A DNA stretch of 64,000 nucleotides, taken from contig NC_089598.1 in assembly GCF_019320115.1 (NCBI RefSeq), positions 24,023,585 through 24,087,584 on the forward strand, read 5' to 3'. The first letter of the stretch is position 1, and each line of letters opens with the position of its first letter. The position numbers and the translations under genes are program-made. Positions 24,587 through 35,355 of this stretch are shown here, piece after piece. A model generated the notes under the pieces. The model was not told the DNA's origin. It worked only from the letters and a program-made list of their open reading frames with translations, and made no database searches. Source of the stretch: Miscanthus floridulus. Its lineage: Eukaryota > Streptophyta > Magnoliopsida > Poales > Poaceae.

Positions 24587-24925
24587 TTATAACTCCACCA
24601 TTTGCCCGTTGTAATTGAACTTCATTGTTTTAAGCTTGTAATCAATCAACATAGGACTGCAGTCCTCCAACCAGTCTTCTCCCACAATCAAATCATAGCA
24701 TTTCAGGGGTAACACCCTTGCTTCAGAAGTGAATTTATGACCCTGAATAAACCAATGCAACTGCTGAACCTTGGTCTCACTCAACATCATTCCTCCATTA
24801 GCAGCCCTGTATGTGATAGAAGCACACTGTTCTGTGGATAGCCCCAACTGGTGCACCAAGTGTTGACTAACAAATGTGCCCACACTGCCTGAGTCAATCA
24901 ACACAAGCATCTGATGTTTTGACAA
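24587..24925 (-). pseudogene. REI aspartic protease
   Basis: A retropepsin-like fold with the LIDSGS motif about 10 residues in and a hydrophobic YDLIVGEDWL segment as the second conserved element (ILG equivalent). It lies between gag and RT and is separated from RT by a stop, so it would have been part of one polyprotein. Confidence 0.8.
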
Positions 24926-26304
24926 TTCTAGCCAATAGTTTCATGGTCTGTCTAGGCTTCACCTGATTCTGAGAAATGGCCTGAACAGCTAGAACTTCCT
25001 GAGCTTCAGTTGTGACATCCATCTCACTATCATCCTCCTCAACAGAATCAGATATGTCCATAGCATCCAAAATCTCCTCTAGAACATGCAAAGAAACATG
25101 AGCTGGACAGGTGTGGTTGGGGTTCCATTTCTCACCGCACTTGAAGCATAGCCCATTACGGCACCTGAATGCCCGAAGGGTAGCGATCTTGTCCTCAGTG
25201 TCAGATCAAGCGACTTTGGGGACAGCCTTGACCGAGTCCTGTTGCATGTTCTTGTCAGCCGTAGAGGTACTCTTGGACACACACCTGGTGAAATCCCGCC
25301 CAGAGGGTGCCGCGCGACTGGTTTCAAGCTCCTGCTCGTGAACCAATGCCAGAGCGCTCGCTGTATCCACATCTCGAGGTCGGTGGAGCATGAGTGGTAC
25401 CCGGATTTCTTCCTTGAGGCTGCTGACGAACCGGGTGACGAAGAACGTGTCGTCGTACACCAGATTGTATAGTAGAACCGCATGAGCAATCATCTCGAAC
25501 GTCTCCTGGTACTCGAGCACGGACCTGGTCTAGCGCAATGAATCCAACTGCCTCAGAAGGATTTGGGACTGATCCTTGTCATACTTCTTCATCACTAAGT
25601 CACAGAGCTCCGCCCAGTTCCCAATCCTTCCGCGGCGTTCCATGGTCTGCAGCCAGGTTGATGCAGCTCCTTTGAAATTGAGCGTGGCGAACCTGGTCTT
25701 CATGGCTTCGCTCACCGCAAACACCTCGAAATACATCTCGCATTGATCGTGCCATAGATGAGGGTTAGAACCATCAAACTTCGGGAATTCGATCTTAGGG
25801 AACGGGGGGTGATGCGGGTGGGATTCATCATAAGTTTAAGGCGGAGGAACAGGACCCATGGGGGTACCAATGCCCAGGCGAGGCGGAGGCGCTCCGAGGA
25901 GCCCTCCACCAGCGTCCCGGAGTTGATTGTCATCGTCGTGCCCCATGGGCAGATCTGCTCACGGCGGCGGCGACGCACTCGTCGACGCGGCTGGATCAGC
26001 GTTGAGGTCGATCCGCGCTGCAGGACAGTGCAGCAGGAGTGGCGCGTCGTGGACCTGCCACTGGGGTGGTAGCGGAGGGGAGGCGGTGGAGGAGGTGGGA
26101 GATGCGTGCAGCCATCTCGTCGATCCACGTGGTCGTCTCCGAGGATCGCTAGAGCAGGGTACCCATCGATTCCTCGGCGGTGGTGTGCCATGCCTCTAGG
26201 ATGCCGAGCTTGTCGAGTGACGTCACCATCATATCCTGGAATCCGGCGAACTGCTTCGCCATGGACTCCAACGACTCCTTCAACGACTCAACCGTCGTAG
26301 CCAT
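24894..26304 (-). pseudogene. REI gag
   Basis: ATG at 26304 begins MATTVESLKESLESMAKQF, a coiled-coil N-terminus. The retrotransposon gag core is at 25736-25206 (FEVFAVSEAMKTRFATLNFKG and SWLQT-like motif). A remnant zinc-knuckle region encodes CRNGLCFKC-like residues in another frame near 25150. Three frames are needed to follow it, and a stretch near 25800-26150 is disrupted. Confidence 0.75.
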
Positions 26305-26380
26305 CTCGAGCTGGTACTTGGGCGGATTCTTCTTCTTCGGCGCCAGCGATTCGGAAAAAATTTTCCCCCCGAATGACCAG

Positions 26381-26393
26381 GCTCTCGATACCA
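26381..26393 (-). other. REI primer-binding site
   Basis: Minus strand TGGTATCGAGAGC, close to the tRNA-Met complement with one extra base, three bases from the LTR. Confidence 0.75.
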
Positions 26394-26396
26394 AAT

Positions 26397-27972
26397 TGTT
26401 ACGAGAACCGATAACTAGAAGGGAATTTCGATTGGGAGTAGCAGGAATCTAGGATAGAATAGCAAGAACAGAGTTGGGGGAGGAAGAACACGGCAGGAAC
26501 CCATGGGCGGGGACGACGACGAAGGCCGTTTGTCAGTTAGGAAAGAGTAAGTGCATCAGCTGTCCCTAAATTTGTACCGTTTTATTCTGGTGTTTAAACT
26601 CGTAAATCGATTGTTTAGGTCCTCAAATTTATTCATTTGTGTCATCTCGGTCTCCAAACTTATTCGATTGTGTCATCCTGGTCTCTAAACTTGCAAATCG
26701 ATCGTTTAGGTCCTCAAACTTGTTCAGTTGTGTCATCTCGGTCCCTAAACTTAGTTTTGAGTCTCATCTGGGTCAAAATAGAGTGATCTAAAAATTTTAT
26801 ATCAAAAAATAATTCATATTTTTTCATATGAACTCGAATAAAGACAAACTTTATATCAAAATTGAATCCCTCGACGTGATCTATAACTTTGTAGTTGAAA
26901 AGTTTTTGAATTAAAACTGTTTAGGGTCCCAAAATATTATTTTATGTTTATAGATTTTGAAAATTAAAATTTAAAATTAAATTTTGGGACATTAAATGAC
27001 TTCAAACAAAAAAACTTTTCAACTCTCTTAAACCTGGCTTGATCCGCTTATTTTTTCATCCGAAACAGTGTTTATCTCTCACAAATTCATCCAGCATTCC
27101 TCCAAACCATCCAGATTCCTCCAGAATTCGGACAAGCGAACAGACCCAAAGTTGTAGATCGTATTGAGATCTATAGCTTTCATATAGACCATATCAATAT
27201 CAAGATTGTTTGATAATTTTAAATTTCAAATTTCAAAATCTTGAATATTGAAATTTGAAATATAAAATTATCAAACAATCTTGGATATTGATATGGTTTA
27301 TATGAAAGTTATAGTTCTCAATACGATCTATAACTTTGTAGTTGAAAAGTTTTTTTTGTTTGAAGTCATTTATTATCCCAAAATTTAATTTTAAATTTCA
27401 ATTTTTTAAAATCTATAAACATACAATAATATTTTGGGACCCTAAACAATTTTAATTCAAAAACTTTTCAACTACAAAGTTGTAGACCGCGTCGAGGGCT
27501 TCAATTTTGATATAAAGTTTGTCTCCATTCGAGTTCATATGAAAAAATTATGAATTATTGTTTGATATAAATTTTTTAGATCACTCTGTTTTGACTCAGA
27601 TGAGACTTAAAACCAAGTTTAGGGACCGGGATGACACAACTTAACAAGTTTGAGGACCTAAACGGTCAATTTGCAAGTTTAGAGATCGGGATAACACAGC
27701 CGAACAAGTTTAGGGACCGAGATGACACAGATGAACAAGTTTGAGGACCTAAACGGTCGATTTACGAGTTTAGGGACCGGAATGACACAACGGTATAAGT
27801 TTAGGGACCACTGGTGTACTTTACTCGTTAGGAAATGACTATGTTCTGCATTACCCCGTTTAGAGACCAGACACCTGCTTATATCATCGTAGCGCCGGCT
27901 TACATCTCACCGCCTAAGAGCTAACAGGCCAAGGCCCAAGGCAAAAGGCCATAGCTATTTGTACTCATAACA
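26397..27972 (-). repeat. REI 5' LTR, interrupted by a foldback element
   Basis: LTR ends TGTTACG (26397) and CATAACA (27972) form a TGTTA...TAACA inverted pair. Without the 1282-bp insertion and its duplicated 9 bp, the LTR is about 285 bp, a normal length for Reina elements. Confidence 0.82.
26545..27826. mobile_element. Foldback/Mutator-like MITE, 1282 bp, 9-bp TSD
   Basis: Flanked by GTTAGGAAA at 26536-26544 and 27827-27835. Nearly the whole element is an inverted repeat: the left arm begins GAGTAAGTGCATCAGCTG and the right arm, reversed, begins GAGTAAAGTACACCAGTG. The outer arms hold several tandem copies of a roughly 50-60-bp unit containing GTCCCTAAACTTG and GTGTCATCTCGG. The inner arms (about 26780-27000 and 27410-27600) carry AT-rich mirror sequences, and a smaller palindrome lies around 27180-27330. 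The 9-bp TSD fits Mutator-superfamily transposition. No transposase. Confidence 0.9.
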
Positions 27973-28451
27973 CAGGGGTACCCGCACTGCTCGTGTATTC
28001 GACTACGTCTGTCTATTGGGGCAAGAGACACGGGGAAGGAGGCCCACGAATGCTAGGTGAATCCACCGACTTGGGGATCAAGACATACCGAAAATATCCG
28101 GAGCCATCGTATCTGGACGATAGCCTAGGATGAATCCATTATACATTCAATATAACAAACTAGAAAACTAATCTGTTAGTTGATCAGATCTAGTAACCCT
28201 ACTCCCTTAGGCTATATAAGGAGGAGTAGATCCCCGTTCGGGATCCAATCCCATTTACTTCATTTTCTCACATAGCTAGGAGGAGCAACAGTCCCTGTAA
28301 CCGAGCATACGAATACAAAGATTCACCATTAAATTAGACGTAAGGCACCTCACGTGCCCGAACCAATATAAACCCTATGTCTTGTGTGCTATCATCTGAT
28401 TTATCTTATGTGATTAGCTGCTAGGTATTACCGAAGCTAATTTTTTTGACA
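27973..28451 (+). repeat. Decayed Tat-type 5' LTR fragment
   Basis: Plus-strand LTR end ending TTTGACA. It has a TATA box (TATATAAGG near 28213) and the downstream phrase GAACCAATATAAACCCTATGTCT, which parallels GAACCAGTATAAGCCTTGTGTCT in the TAT2 LTR (50078-50100). The left end is cut by the REI insertion. Confidence 0.7.
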
Positions 28452-28452
28452 G

Positions 28453-28470
28453 TTGACGCGTTAGATAGGA
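28453..28470 (+). other. Degenerate primer-binding site of the Tat-type fragment
   Basis: TTGACGCGTTAGATAGGA lines up with TTGGCGCGCCAGGTAGGG of TAT2 (50184-50201). All five differences are G-to-A or C-to-T transitions. Confidence 0.7.
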
Positions 28471-28492
28471 ACCTTTCGCGTATAGATTTATT

Positions 28493-28696
28493 GTGTTTAA
28501 GATGGATATCGTCTTCAACTTCGACGACGACAAGCCGGGCAAAAAGATCTGGTTCGGCAGGCTTGACTTCTTCACCATCCAGCTTGGAAGCCTGCGTCTG
28601 CAGGAACCCGAGATGTCCGAACAAGAGGAGGAACAGTCCCCTCTGGTCCGTGTAGGAAGAGGCTGGCAAGAGGCCTGCCACGTGCCCGTCTTGTAG
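28493..28696 (+). pseudogene. Short gag N-terminal fragment of the Tat-type element
   Basis: A 67-residue ORF follows the PBS at the position expected for gag. It has an Asp-rich start and a FGRLDFFTIQLGSL segment. I cannot assign a domain. The element is truncated after about 28700. Confidence 0.4.
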
Positions 28697-28699
28697 TGG

Positions 28700-29156
28700 C
28701 CGCATGCTTGTCCTTGTCGTCTTGCGTCACATCTTGGACGCGGCTCTAGTCTGAAGATTTAGGGGACCCTGTTATGTTCTCAAAACACTAGTTCTTATGA
28801 AAATTAGCTCTCATCTCTGAGATTTGCTCATACCACCTCAGGATTTATTTCAAATTACCTAAAATATCTATTTTTTAATGAAGGAATTTAATCAGTCCCA
28901 TTAAGAATTAAGAATGGTTTAGCATTCCTCAGCTCTCACCGGAATACCCATAGCGGAAATAATTCATAGTGGCTTAGAGGGTGTCTGGGGCGGCTCCACA
29001 AACTCCACCGTAGAGTAGTTTCACAAAAAAACTGAAATTTGTGTAGCACTTCTTTAAGTGCTCTCACAACTATACTCTTTTTCTTCAAAAAGAGTGCGTG
29101 GAGCTGAAACCGTTTGGCTAAAAAACGTGGAGTGAAGCAATTCCAACACCTCCTTA
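28700..29156. other. Intergenic; possible MITE debris
   Basis: No gene. Around 28970-29150 the phrases CGGCTCCACAAACTCC and GTGGAGCTGAAACCG are roughly inverted, suggesting a decayed hAT-type MITE without clear ends. Confidence 0.35.
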
Positions 29157-29403
29157 GAGCATCTCAACAGTATGAGATAACAACTAGCTTATACATGCCA
29201 TGTCATTGCACTTCATTATGTAAACCCTACATATAAATAATTTTTATTCTATACCTTCTCTTCTTTCTCTCTCATTCTTTATGAGCAGGCCTATTTCTGA
29301 GCGAGATAGATATTGAGATAAAAATAATCTCATCTTTTTTTTTATCTTCTCTCCTCCCGTGAGAAAAGTACTGACTTAAATTACTATCATTGTTGAGACG
29401 CCC
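29157..29403. mobile_element. Tourist-like MITE (PIF/Harbinger type)
   Basis: 247 bp with TTA on both sides (29154-29156 and 29404-29406) and imperfect terminal inverted repeats, GAGCATCTCAACAGTATG against GGGCGTCTCAACAATG. The TTA target duplication and the size fit Tourist-like MITEs. Confidence 0.75.
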
Positions 29404-31221
29404 TTAAATCGTCCTATTAAAGTTGTGACGCACCTCAGATCTCGTTAGCTGAAACGCGACTTGGATTCACATTCGTGCTAGTACCCAGCTGCGTTTTAGC
29501 AGCGACGAGCCGACGACTGCGCGATGGCACATGCCAGTACCACATTTTCGCGAGTACAGTCAACAATCTTGCTTTTTTAAAAAAAATATTTTGCTTTCAA
29601 AAAGGTACAGTCAACACGAGCAGCACGCCCAGGCTCAGAGACGCGCTGGCCGCTGGTTCACGGCCCTGAACGAGCCCCACGCCCCCACCTGACTGACCGC
29701 CTGCATCACACACCTGTTATCACCTGCGCGAGGCAGGGAGGCCACCGTCGTCTGCTGCTTGCTTTCCCCGGCGCAGACGCCACCAGAGCCGCGCCACGAC
29801 AAGCGCGAGCGCGCCGTGGTGACTTCATCGTTCGTCTTCGTCCGCCCCTTCAGCCCCTCGTCTCACGTGCGAACTGAGCTCCCCCCAGAATCCGTGTTGA
29901 ACGGCTCCGCGATCGGCCTCCAGATTGCCCTGCCGGTTGCGGAGTGCGGTGACTCTGACTTGGCCCCCTGCATCTGCATGCGCCATGCAGCAAGCTCAGC
30001 CGCAGGCTACGGACACTTCCAAGGACATCGTCTTTCTCAATCTTTTAGGAATCTCTAATATTAATCCGCTATCTATTCATAATTTGCCACATCATTTAAA
30101 AGACAACACATAAGACAATATCTACAATAATCTAACTTCACCATGAGCCCCACATTTTTAGTCTTGAAGTCTGAAGTGCTGAACGAACCAGCCGCTGCCG
30201 TACCGGGTCGTAGGCTCGTAGCCGCCGTTGTGTGCGCCCTCCCCCCTGCGCCAGGCCACGATCGCGCGCGCGCACGTACCCTTCACGCCAAACCGTAGCA
30301 ACTGCAACTGCCACACGCTCACCCCCTCCACATCAAACCGCAGCCACCACACGTGCCCCGGACTGCGGAAGCAAACGCCCCATCCGCCACCAAGGGGCAA
30401 GGGGCTTCGGAGAGCAAATATAATAGCAGTACGTAAACTAACTAAATACTGAGGTGGAGAGAAGAGGAGACGAGAGAGAAGAGAAGCGATTTGTAAGCTA
30501 CAACTAGTTTAGACATAAGAACTGATAAATTTTATAAGAGAGATAAGTGTGTCATGTATTAATAGTGAGAGAAGGCTAAAAAAAACTTAAAGCCAGCAGT
30601 CGACTATATTATTAGCCTTCTTTCAGAGCCCTTCACGACAGGCCATATCCCTTGTGTTGGGTCATTGAAGTCGCCGCTTCTCCATGCCCTTCGCCCCGGG
30701 TCGCCACCATCGCCCTAGCTCTGTCTTCACTGACTAACGTGAGAAGAAGAAAGAGAGCGAGTGTGGGACATGAATGAGCATGCCAATGGGTCCCACGAGC
30801 ATACCTCGTAATCTATCCAAGCCAAGCCTGAACAAGGGTTACCTCTTCTTCCTCCCCTCCGCCCCTCCTTTTCTCTTTGTTTCGTGTAGGCAACATGTAG
30901 AGCTGGGATTGTATGAGCCAGCTAAGGTATCATTATTAGAGTTGTCCTTAGAGTGCACTGTTTATTTTTATTATTGGATAGAAGACGTTGCATCAACATT
31001 GCCATTTTTTATGACGTGGCTAGCCAGCTCCTTTGGCCAGCATGGACTGTTGGAAATAACCAAGTTGCCCTCTTCCCTTCCTCCCTCCCTCACTTCCTTG
31101 ATCTCGCCTCCACAAGAGTGACCCTTTGGCCATGGGAAAGGGGCATCCTAGCCTATTAGCCTCTGCTGTCGGCGTTAAGTCACCACTGCCACCTATGTCG
31201 AGCCTCGCTGCTCGAACACGA
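29404..31221. other. Intergenic, no supported gene
   Basis: Contains short GC-rich patches (29640-30000, 30180-30400) with small ORFs of about 60-115 codons. None has a recognizable domain or convincing splice structure. The AT-rich piece at about 30430-30620 resembles MITE debris. A degraded gene fragment cannot be excluded. Confidence 0.5.
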
Positions 31222-31223
31222 TA

Positions 31224-31419
31224 CTACCTCCGTCTACAAAAGAATGTAATTCTCATATTTCAAGGAGTTAAACAATTTAAATTTTGACTAAAATTATATA
31301 ACAATATATTAATACTCATTAAATAAAATGCTAATATTATTTACTATAAGCTTAGTCAAAATTGAACTAATTTGATCAGCATGTTTCCCATAATTGTATT
31401 TTTTTTGGGACGGAGGGAG
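31224..31419. mobile_element. Stowaway MITE (Tc1/mariner type)
   Basis: 196 bp with TA target duplication (31222-31223 and 31420-31421) and terminal inverted repeats CTACCTCCGTC and CTCCCTCCGTC. These ends are diagnostic of grass Stowaway elements. Confidence 0.92.
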
Positions 31420-31989
31420 TACTCACCACCGCACCATCCCACATCGCCCTTGCACCGACGAATCTTCCAGCCCTCCTCACCATAGGTGAGCTCCTCCGAC
31501 TCCGAGCTCCACCCATTATTCCTTCGTTCACTCTCTATTCCTTTCTTTTTCTTCTTTTTTTTTGGCATCTTCCTTAGATGTTTTCTTTTGGTTTCACTAC
31601 CAAATTTGTGCTTCCAACTATTAGATTAGCCACTTTGATCGTGGATTGCATGTTGCATTACTTAGGGCAAGTATGTTGTTGTCCCATAGATGGCTCATAC
31701 ATCTAGCCTCGCCCGATTGGTACGAGCAACGAGAAACACGTGCTCTCGCCCGCACATACTTTAATGTGCTCAGGCGAGAGAATCAAACACAGCTTCGCTT
31801 AGAATCCTTGTTTGGCAGGGAGCCGATGCCGTTTTGGAGGCACAATTTTAGCCTCAGCTGGAAAAACAGCTCTTTCTACAACTTTTGTTAAGGCTCGGAG
31901 GAGCAAGAGTCCCAGGAGGAGCCGTGCCAACATGACCTATAGGAAACAAACACCCCTTCAAGGGCCCGCAGCCTATATCCAGCGGGCGA

Positions 31990-32330
31990 CTGCTGTCCAT
32001 GTGTGAGCTGAAAAGCTTCGCTGGTATTAACGCCGGCTTATTTTGTTGCGAAAGAAAAATACTGTAGATTGCCGGTTGATAAGTAAAGCCCCCTTTGGCA
32101 CGGCTCATCCAAAACGGCTTCACCGGTGAAGCCAAAGCCGGTGAAGCCAGAAAAACTGGCTTTTCCCGACTTCTAGTTCATTTTAACCCCGGCTTACAAA
32201 ACGGCTTCACGCTACAGTGCCTCGATTTGCGTAAAATAGATGAAGCCGAAGCTGACATAAGCCGTGCCAAAGAGACCCTAAGTAATAAGCCGGTTGGTAA
32301 GTTCAAACGAACAGCCATAATTATTGCTGG
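31990..32330. mobile_element. hAT-like MITE, split by a second MITE
   Basis: The outer sequence (GCCGGCTTATTTTG ... AAGCCGGTTGGTAAG, ending near TTCAAACGAACAG) is the reverse complement of the same MITE family seen intact at 48034-48141. It is interrupted at 32087-32278 by a different MITE. Confidence 0.65.
32087..32278. mobile_element. hAT-like MITE, nested
   Basis: 192 bp with terminal inverted repeats around CCTTTGGCACGGCT and AGCCGTGCCAAAGAG. Flanked by TAAGTAA on both sides (32080-32086 and 32279-32285), close to the 8-bp TSD of hAT elements. Confidence 0.75.
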
Positions 32331-32443
32331 ACGATCAACGGGCCTGTGGCAGGCGTGTTTTTGCCGAGTGGCTTTGGCAAGATCGTTCCTGTTGGCTTGA
32401 GGTTATTTCGAACTACTTATGGAATAATATTTTTTGAAACGAT

Positions 32444-32684
32444 GCCCTTGTTTAGTTCGCGAAATTTGGAATTTGGGGCTACTGTAGCACCTTCGTTTTT
32501 ATTTGGCAAATAGTGTCCAAACATTGACTAATTAGGCTTAAAAGGTTCGTCTCGCAATTTCCCACCAAACTGTGCAATTAGTTTTTATTTTCGTCTACAT
32601 TTAATGCTCTATGCACGGACCACAAACATTCGATGTGACAGGTACTGTAGCATTTTTTTTTGACTTTGGGGTCCTAGACAAGGC
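32444..32684. mobile_element. MITE of the GCCCTTGTTTAGTTC family
   Basis: About 241 bp. The left end GCCCTTGTTTAGTTC and the right end GTCCTAGACAAGGC are inverted. The interior carries GCTACTGTAGCA and the phrase TTAGGCTTAAAAGGTTCG, common in this grass MITE family. Confidence 0.78.
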
Positions 32685-33116
32685 GGATATTTCAGTCTAA
32701 GCATGAGCGAACAGAGTGATCGTCGGGTGTCTAGTCCTGTGAGGAAGAATCCACCGATCCACGGATGTGACAAACGATCAACGGCAGAGCCGCAGAGGAA
32801 TCAGGTAAAGGAATCAAGGCGTGGGTCGCCGGAAAAGTGCTGACAAGGTTTGCATCACAGACTGGAGGAAGAAAGCACACAAAGCCACAGCCCACAGAGG
32901 TAGCGTAGCAATAGGAGCAACCTGAACGAAAATGTCACACAAAACGAGCTAACATTTGGTACGTGGAGTAACGTACTACTGCTGCAAAGGAACAAAGGAA
33001 GATCAAATCATAGACCTAGTACTGCTTGACTCGGTTCAGGCTTTGTGCCCTCGCCCCCCAACGGCAACACCAATCATCTCTTGCACCCATCACTGCTCGC
33101 TGTTGCAGGCTTGCAG

Positions 33117-34324
33117 CTAGGAAATGCACCGATCACTCCTCTGCGTGAAAGAAATCAAGCGGCAACACCAATCAGCAAACTGATTGTACGCAAGGAACCA
33201 GTAAAAGTGGAGTCTTTCGCTCGCCGGCTCACCGTTGTGGTATCGCGCGGCGGCGGAGGCAGCGAGGTCGGAGGGCGAAGCCGCGGGGATGGAGATGGAG
33301 AGCTGCGTCGCGTCCTCCGCCCCCGCCCACGACGGCCTCGAGTCGCCGCTCTCCCGCGGCCACTCGTCGAAGAAACGCCGCAGGGGCTTCTCCGCGGCCG
33401 CGGCGTCGGAGCCGGTGGCGGCCAGCGGCTTGTCGAGGCTCAGGTCGGCCCCGAGCGCGTGGAAGTGCCGCCGCCTGAGCTCCGCTTCCCGAAGCTCCTT
33501 GGATTGCCCGTAGTCGTAGCCGCCGCCGCCCAGGAAGAGCGACGGTGGCGGCGTCGTGTAGTGAGCGTGGGAGTGGGCATACCTGTGGTAGGACGGCGGC
33601 GGCGACGCGGAGTGCAGGCTCGCGTCGAGGTGGAGCTGGAGAGCGCCGGCGGTGGCCTGAGCCGGGGCGCGGGCTGCTGCGGAGGAGGCGCCGTGGCGGA
33701 GATGCTGCTGCGGGTGGCCGAGGCTCGGCGGCGGCGCGTCGGCCGCGCGAGGCGGCGAGATGGAGAGCGCGGACGGCCGGTACGCCGCGGCGGCGGGGGA
33801 GGTGGCGGAGGAGGTCACTTCCACAGGCTTTTTTGAACGGCTCTTCCCGCGGTGGATGTGCTTCTCGCAGTACTTGGACTCGCCGTGGGCCTCCCTGGAG
33901 CATCGCCACTTCTTGCCGTCCGTCCGCCGGCACCGCCCCGGCTCCGGGTCCTCCGCCTTGCGGCCAAACGGCGCCCCCGCGTCGTAGCAGCCCCAGTACG
34001 CCACTGCACGGGCACGTACATTCTCATCAGCGAGCGATGATGGCTAGTAGCGACGATGAGAGTAAAACATGAGGCGACAACTCGAGGTGGGGGAGGAGAG
34101 AGGCGCGCATGGAGCTAGGGCGTACGCGACGGCGAAGGCTGGGGCGGGAAGGCGAGCGAGGGCGCGGTGTCGACGCCTGTGGCGAGGCGGAGCGGCAAGA
34201 CGAGGTCGTGCGGCACGGGCGCGCCGGAGGCCATGTACTTGAAGATGAGCGCCTGGTGCTCAAGCTCCTGCCACTGCGACGCCGTGAACAGGCGCCTCCC
34301 GCCGCCGTGCCCGCTCAGCATCAT
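33117..34324 (-). CDS. GRF: Growth-regulating factor (GRF) transcription factor
   Basis: Plant-specific transcription factor that works with GIF co-activators in the nucleus to promote cell proliferation in growing organs. Exon 1 runs 34324 to 34126, a phase-1 intron (34125-34004, GT...AG, 122 nt) follows, and exon 2 starts at 34003. The spliced protein has the QLQ domain at residues 13-45 ([19 protein letters not shown]), which binds GIF proteins. The WRC domain (about 85-128) has the C3H zinc ligands Cys91, Cys101, Cys112 and His115 and the basic KKWR nuclear localization stretch. C-terminal FFDEWP (277-282) and TQLSISIP (299-306) follow. Read through, exon 2 stops at 33117 (361 aa), but a strong donor, CG/GTGAGC, sits at 33232 after residue 323, where known GRFs nearly end, so the last 38 residues are probably intron and a short last exon may lie downstream. 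QLQ, zinc ligands and TQL are all intact. The miR396 site carries one substitution. I do not assign a GRF number. Confidence 0.93.
33819..33840 (-). promoter_or_regulatory. miR396 target site in GRF mRNA, one substitution
   Basis: Sits immediately after the WRC codons, where GRF genes conserve the miR396 site. The core here reads CGTTCAAAAAAGCC; the standard is CGTTCAAGAAAGCC. The G-to-A change falls opposite miR396 position 13 and changes Arg to Lys (SRSKKPVE for the usual SRSRKPVE). The rest of the site (CCTGTGGAA) is unchanged. Confidence 0.85.
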
Positions 34325-34652
34325 CTCCTCGAGCCCGCTTTGCCCGGCCGCACTCGCTCAACAACGCAGGCTGCGGCAGTGCCGAGGACGAGACAGAGGA
34401 CGACGGCGCCGAGAGCTCTCTTCACTCGCAAGGGAAATGGGAATGAAATGAAATGGATGGGACTCCGATACTAGTAGTCTCCAGGTTTGTGCTGGTGTCA
34501 GGGCTCGGGAACGGGAAGACGTGAGTATCATCATCCGCCATCATGCATATGGCGGTGTCAGGCAGGCAGGCAGGCTGAGGCACAGCCGCACAGGCACAGG
34601 GGCAGCGCAGGTTGACAGGCGGCAGGCGTGTGATTTGGCAGGGACTGGGATT
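34325..34652 (-). promoter_or_regulatory. Remaining native GRF upstream region (328 bp)
   Basis: The only non-transposon sequence left between the GRF start codon and the first LTR. It holds a (GGCA)n run near 34560-34575 and GC-rich leader-like sequence. I see no TATA box on the minus strand, so much of it is probably 5' UTR. Confidence 0.5.
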
Positions 34653-34881
34653 TGTTAAGGGCTTAGGATCATCTGGTGTAGACTAGTAGGTGGATTCATC
34701 TTTATTTGGTTTAAATTCATCAAGTATATGACTTGGGAGAGAGATAGACTCAGGAGAGGAAGATAAAGTAGAGACCCGTGCCTTCGGGTTTTGGTAGAGG
34801 AGAGGGGAAGAAATCGCTACGGCAGCGATTACGTAATACGTGGCGGTGTAGTTCAGGTGCCGGTGACGCGGTCAACGACGC

Positions 34882-35355
34882 TGTCGACGAAATATGGTCG
34901 GCAGTCTACCTAGGGGTATGCCCAAGATAGTAGATTATCAGCAGACAGATGCACAAGCCCCCAAACAAGACGGTGACGCAAGACAGACACGAGGGTTTAT
35001 CCAGGTTCGGCCGCCAAGAAGGCGTAATACCTACGTCCTGCGTCTGATTTGTATTGCTGTATGTCAATGAGAGATGTTTTTTAGAGGGGTCCCCTGCCCG
35101 CCTTATATAGTCCGGGGGGCAGGGTTACAGATCTAGAAACTCATCCTAGTCAGTTACAATTGCCATATGTGGCCGGATAAGGATTCCTATTCTAACCGAC
35201 CAGGATCCTGCTTGGTCACCAAATCCGTATTGATTCCTTGTGCGGAACTCCGATCAGGTTAACTGGGCCGCACGTCGTCTTTCGGGTGGACTGAACCCAT
35301 CGATCCGGGCCAGCCCAAGCTTAGCCGTAAGGGTATAGGGGTTAATACCCCCACA
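34882..35355 (-). repeat. TAT1 3' LTR
   Basis: 474 bp, TGTCGACGAAAT to ACCCCCACA on the plus strand. On the minus strand it carries a TATA box (TATATAAGG, about 35103-35111) pointing towards the GRF gene, 785 bp from the GRF start codon. Confidence 0.95.

Larger units (their letters stand above)
21868..27972 (-). mobile_element. REI: Reina-like Ty3/gypsy element (right part)
   Basis: Minus-strand element with a short 5' LTR (26397-27972, about 285 bp once the foldback insertion is removed), a tRNA-Met-type PBS (26381-26393), gag, protease, RT, RNase H and integrase, continuing across the ATH insertion to 277-1. The short LTR, the small size and the RT type suggest the Reina chromovirus group. 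Key catalytic residues are lost in RT and integrase, and a SINE interrupts the integrase. The distal LTR lies outside the window. Confidence 0.85.

Noticed and set aside
29759..30423. Several small GC-rich ORFs as candidate host genes
   Set aside because: No domain, no convincing start context or splice structure; kept only as unassigned intergenic sequence.
33045..33836. 263-codon plus-strand ORF opposite the GRF
   Set aside because: It is a GC-rich Arg/Gly shadow of the GRF coding strand with no domain; the GRF motifs, splice sites and miR396 site are all on the minus strand.
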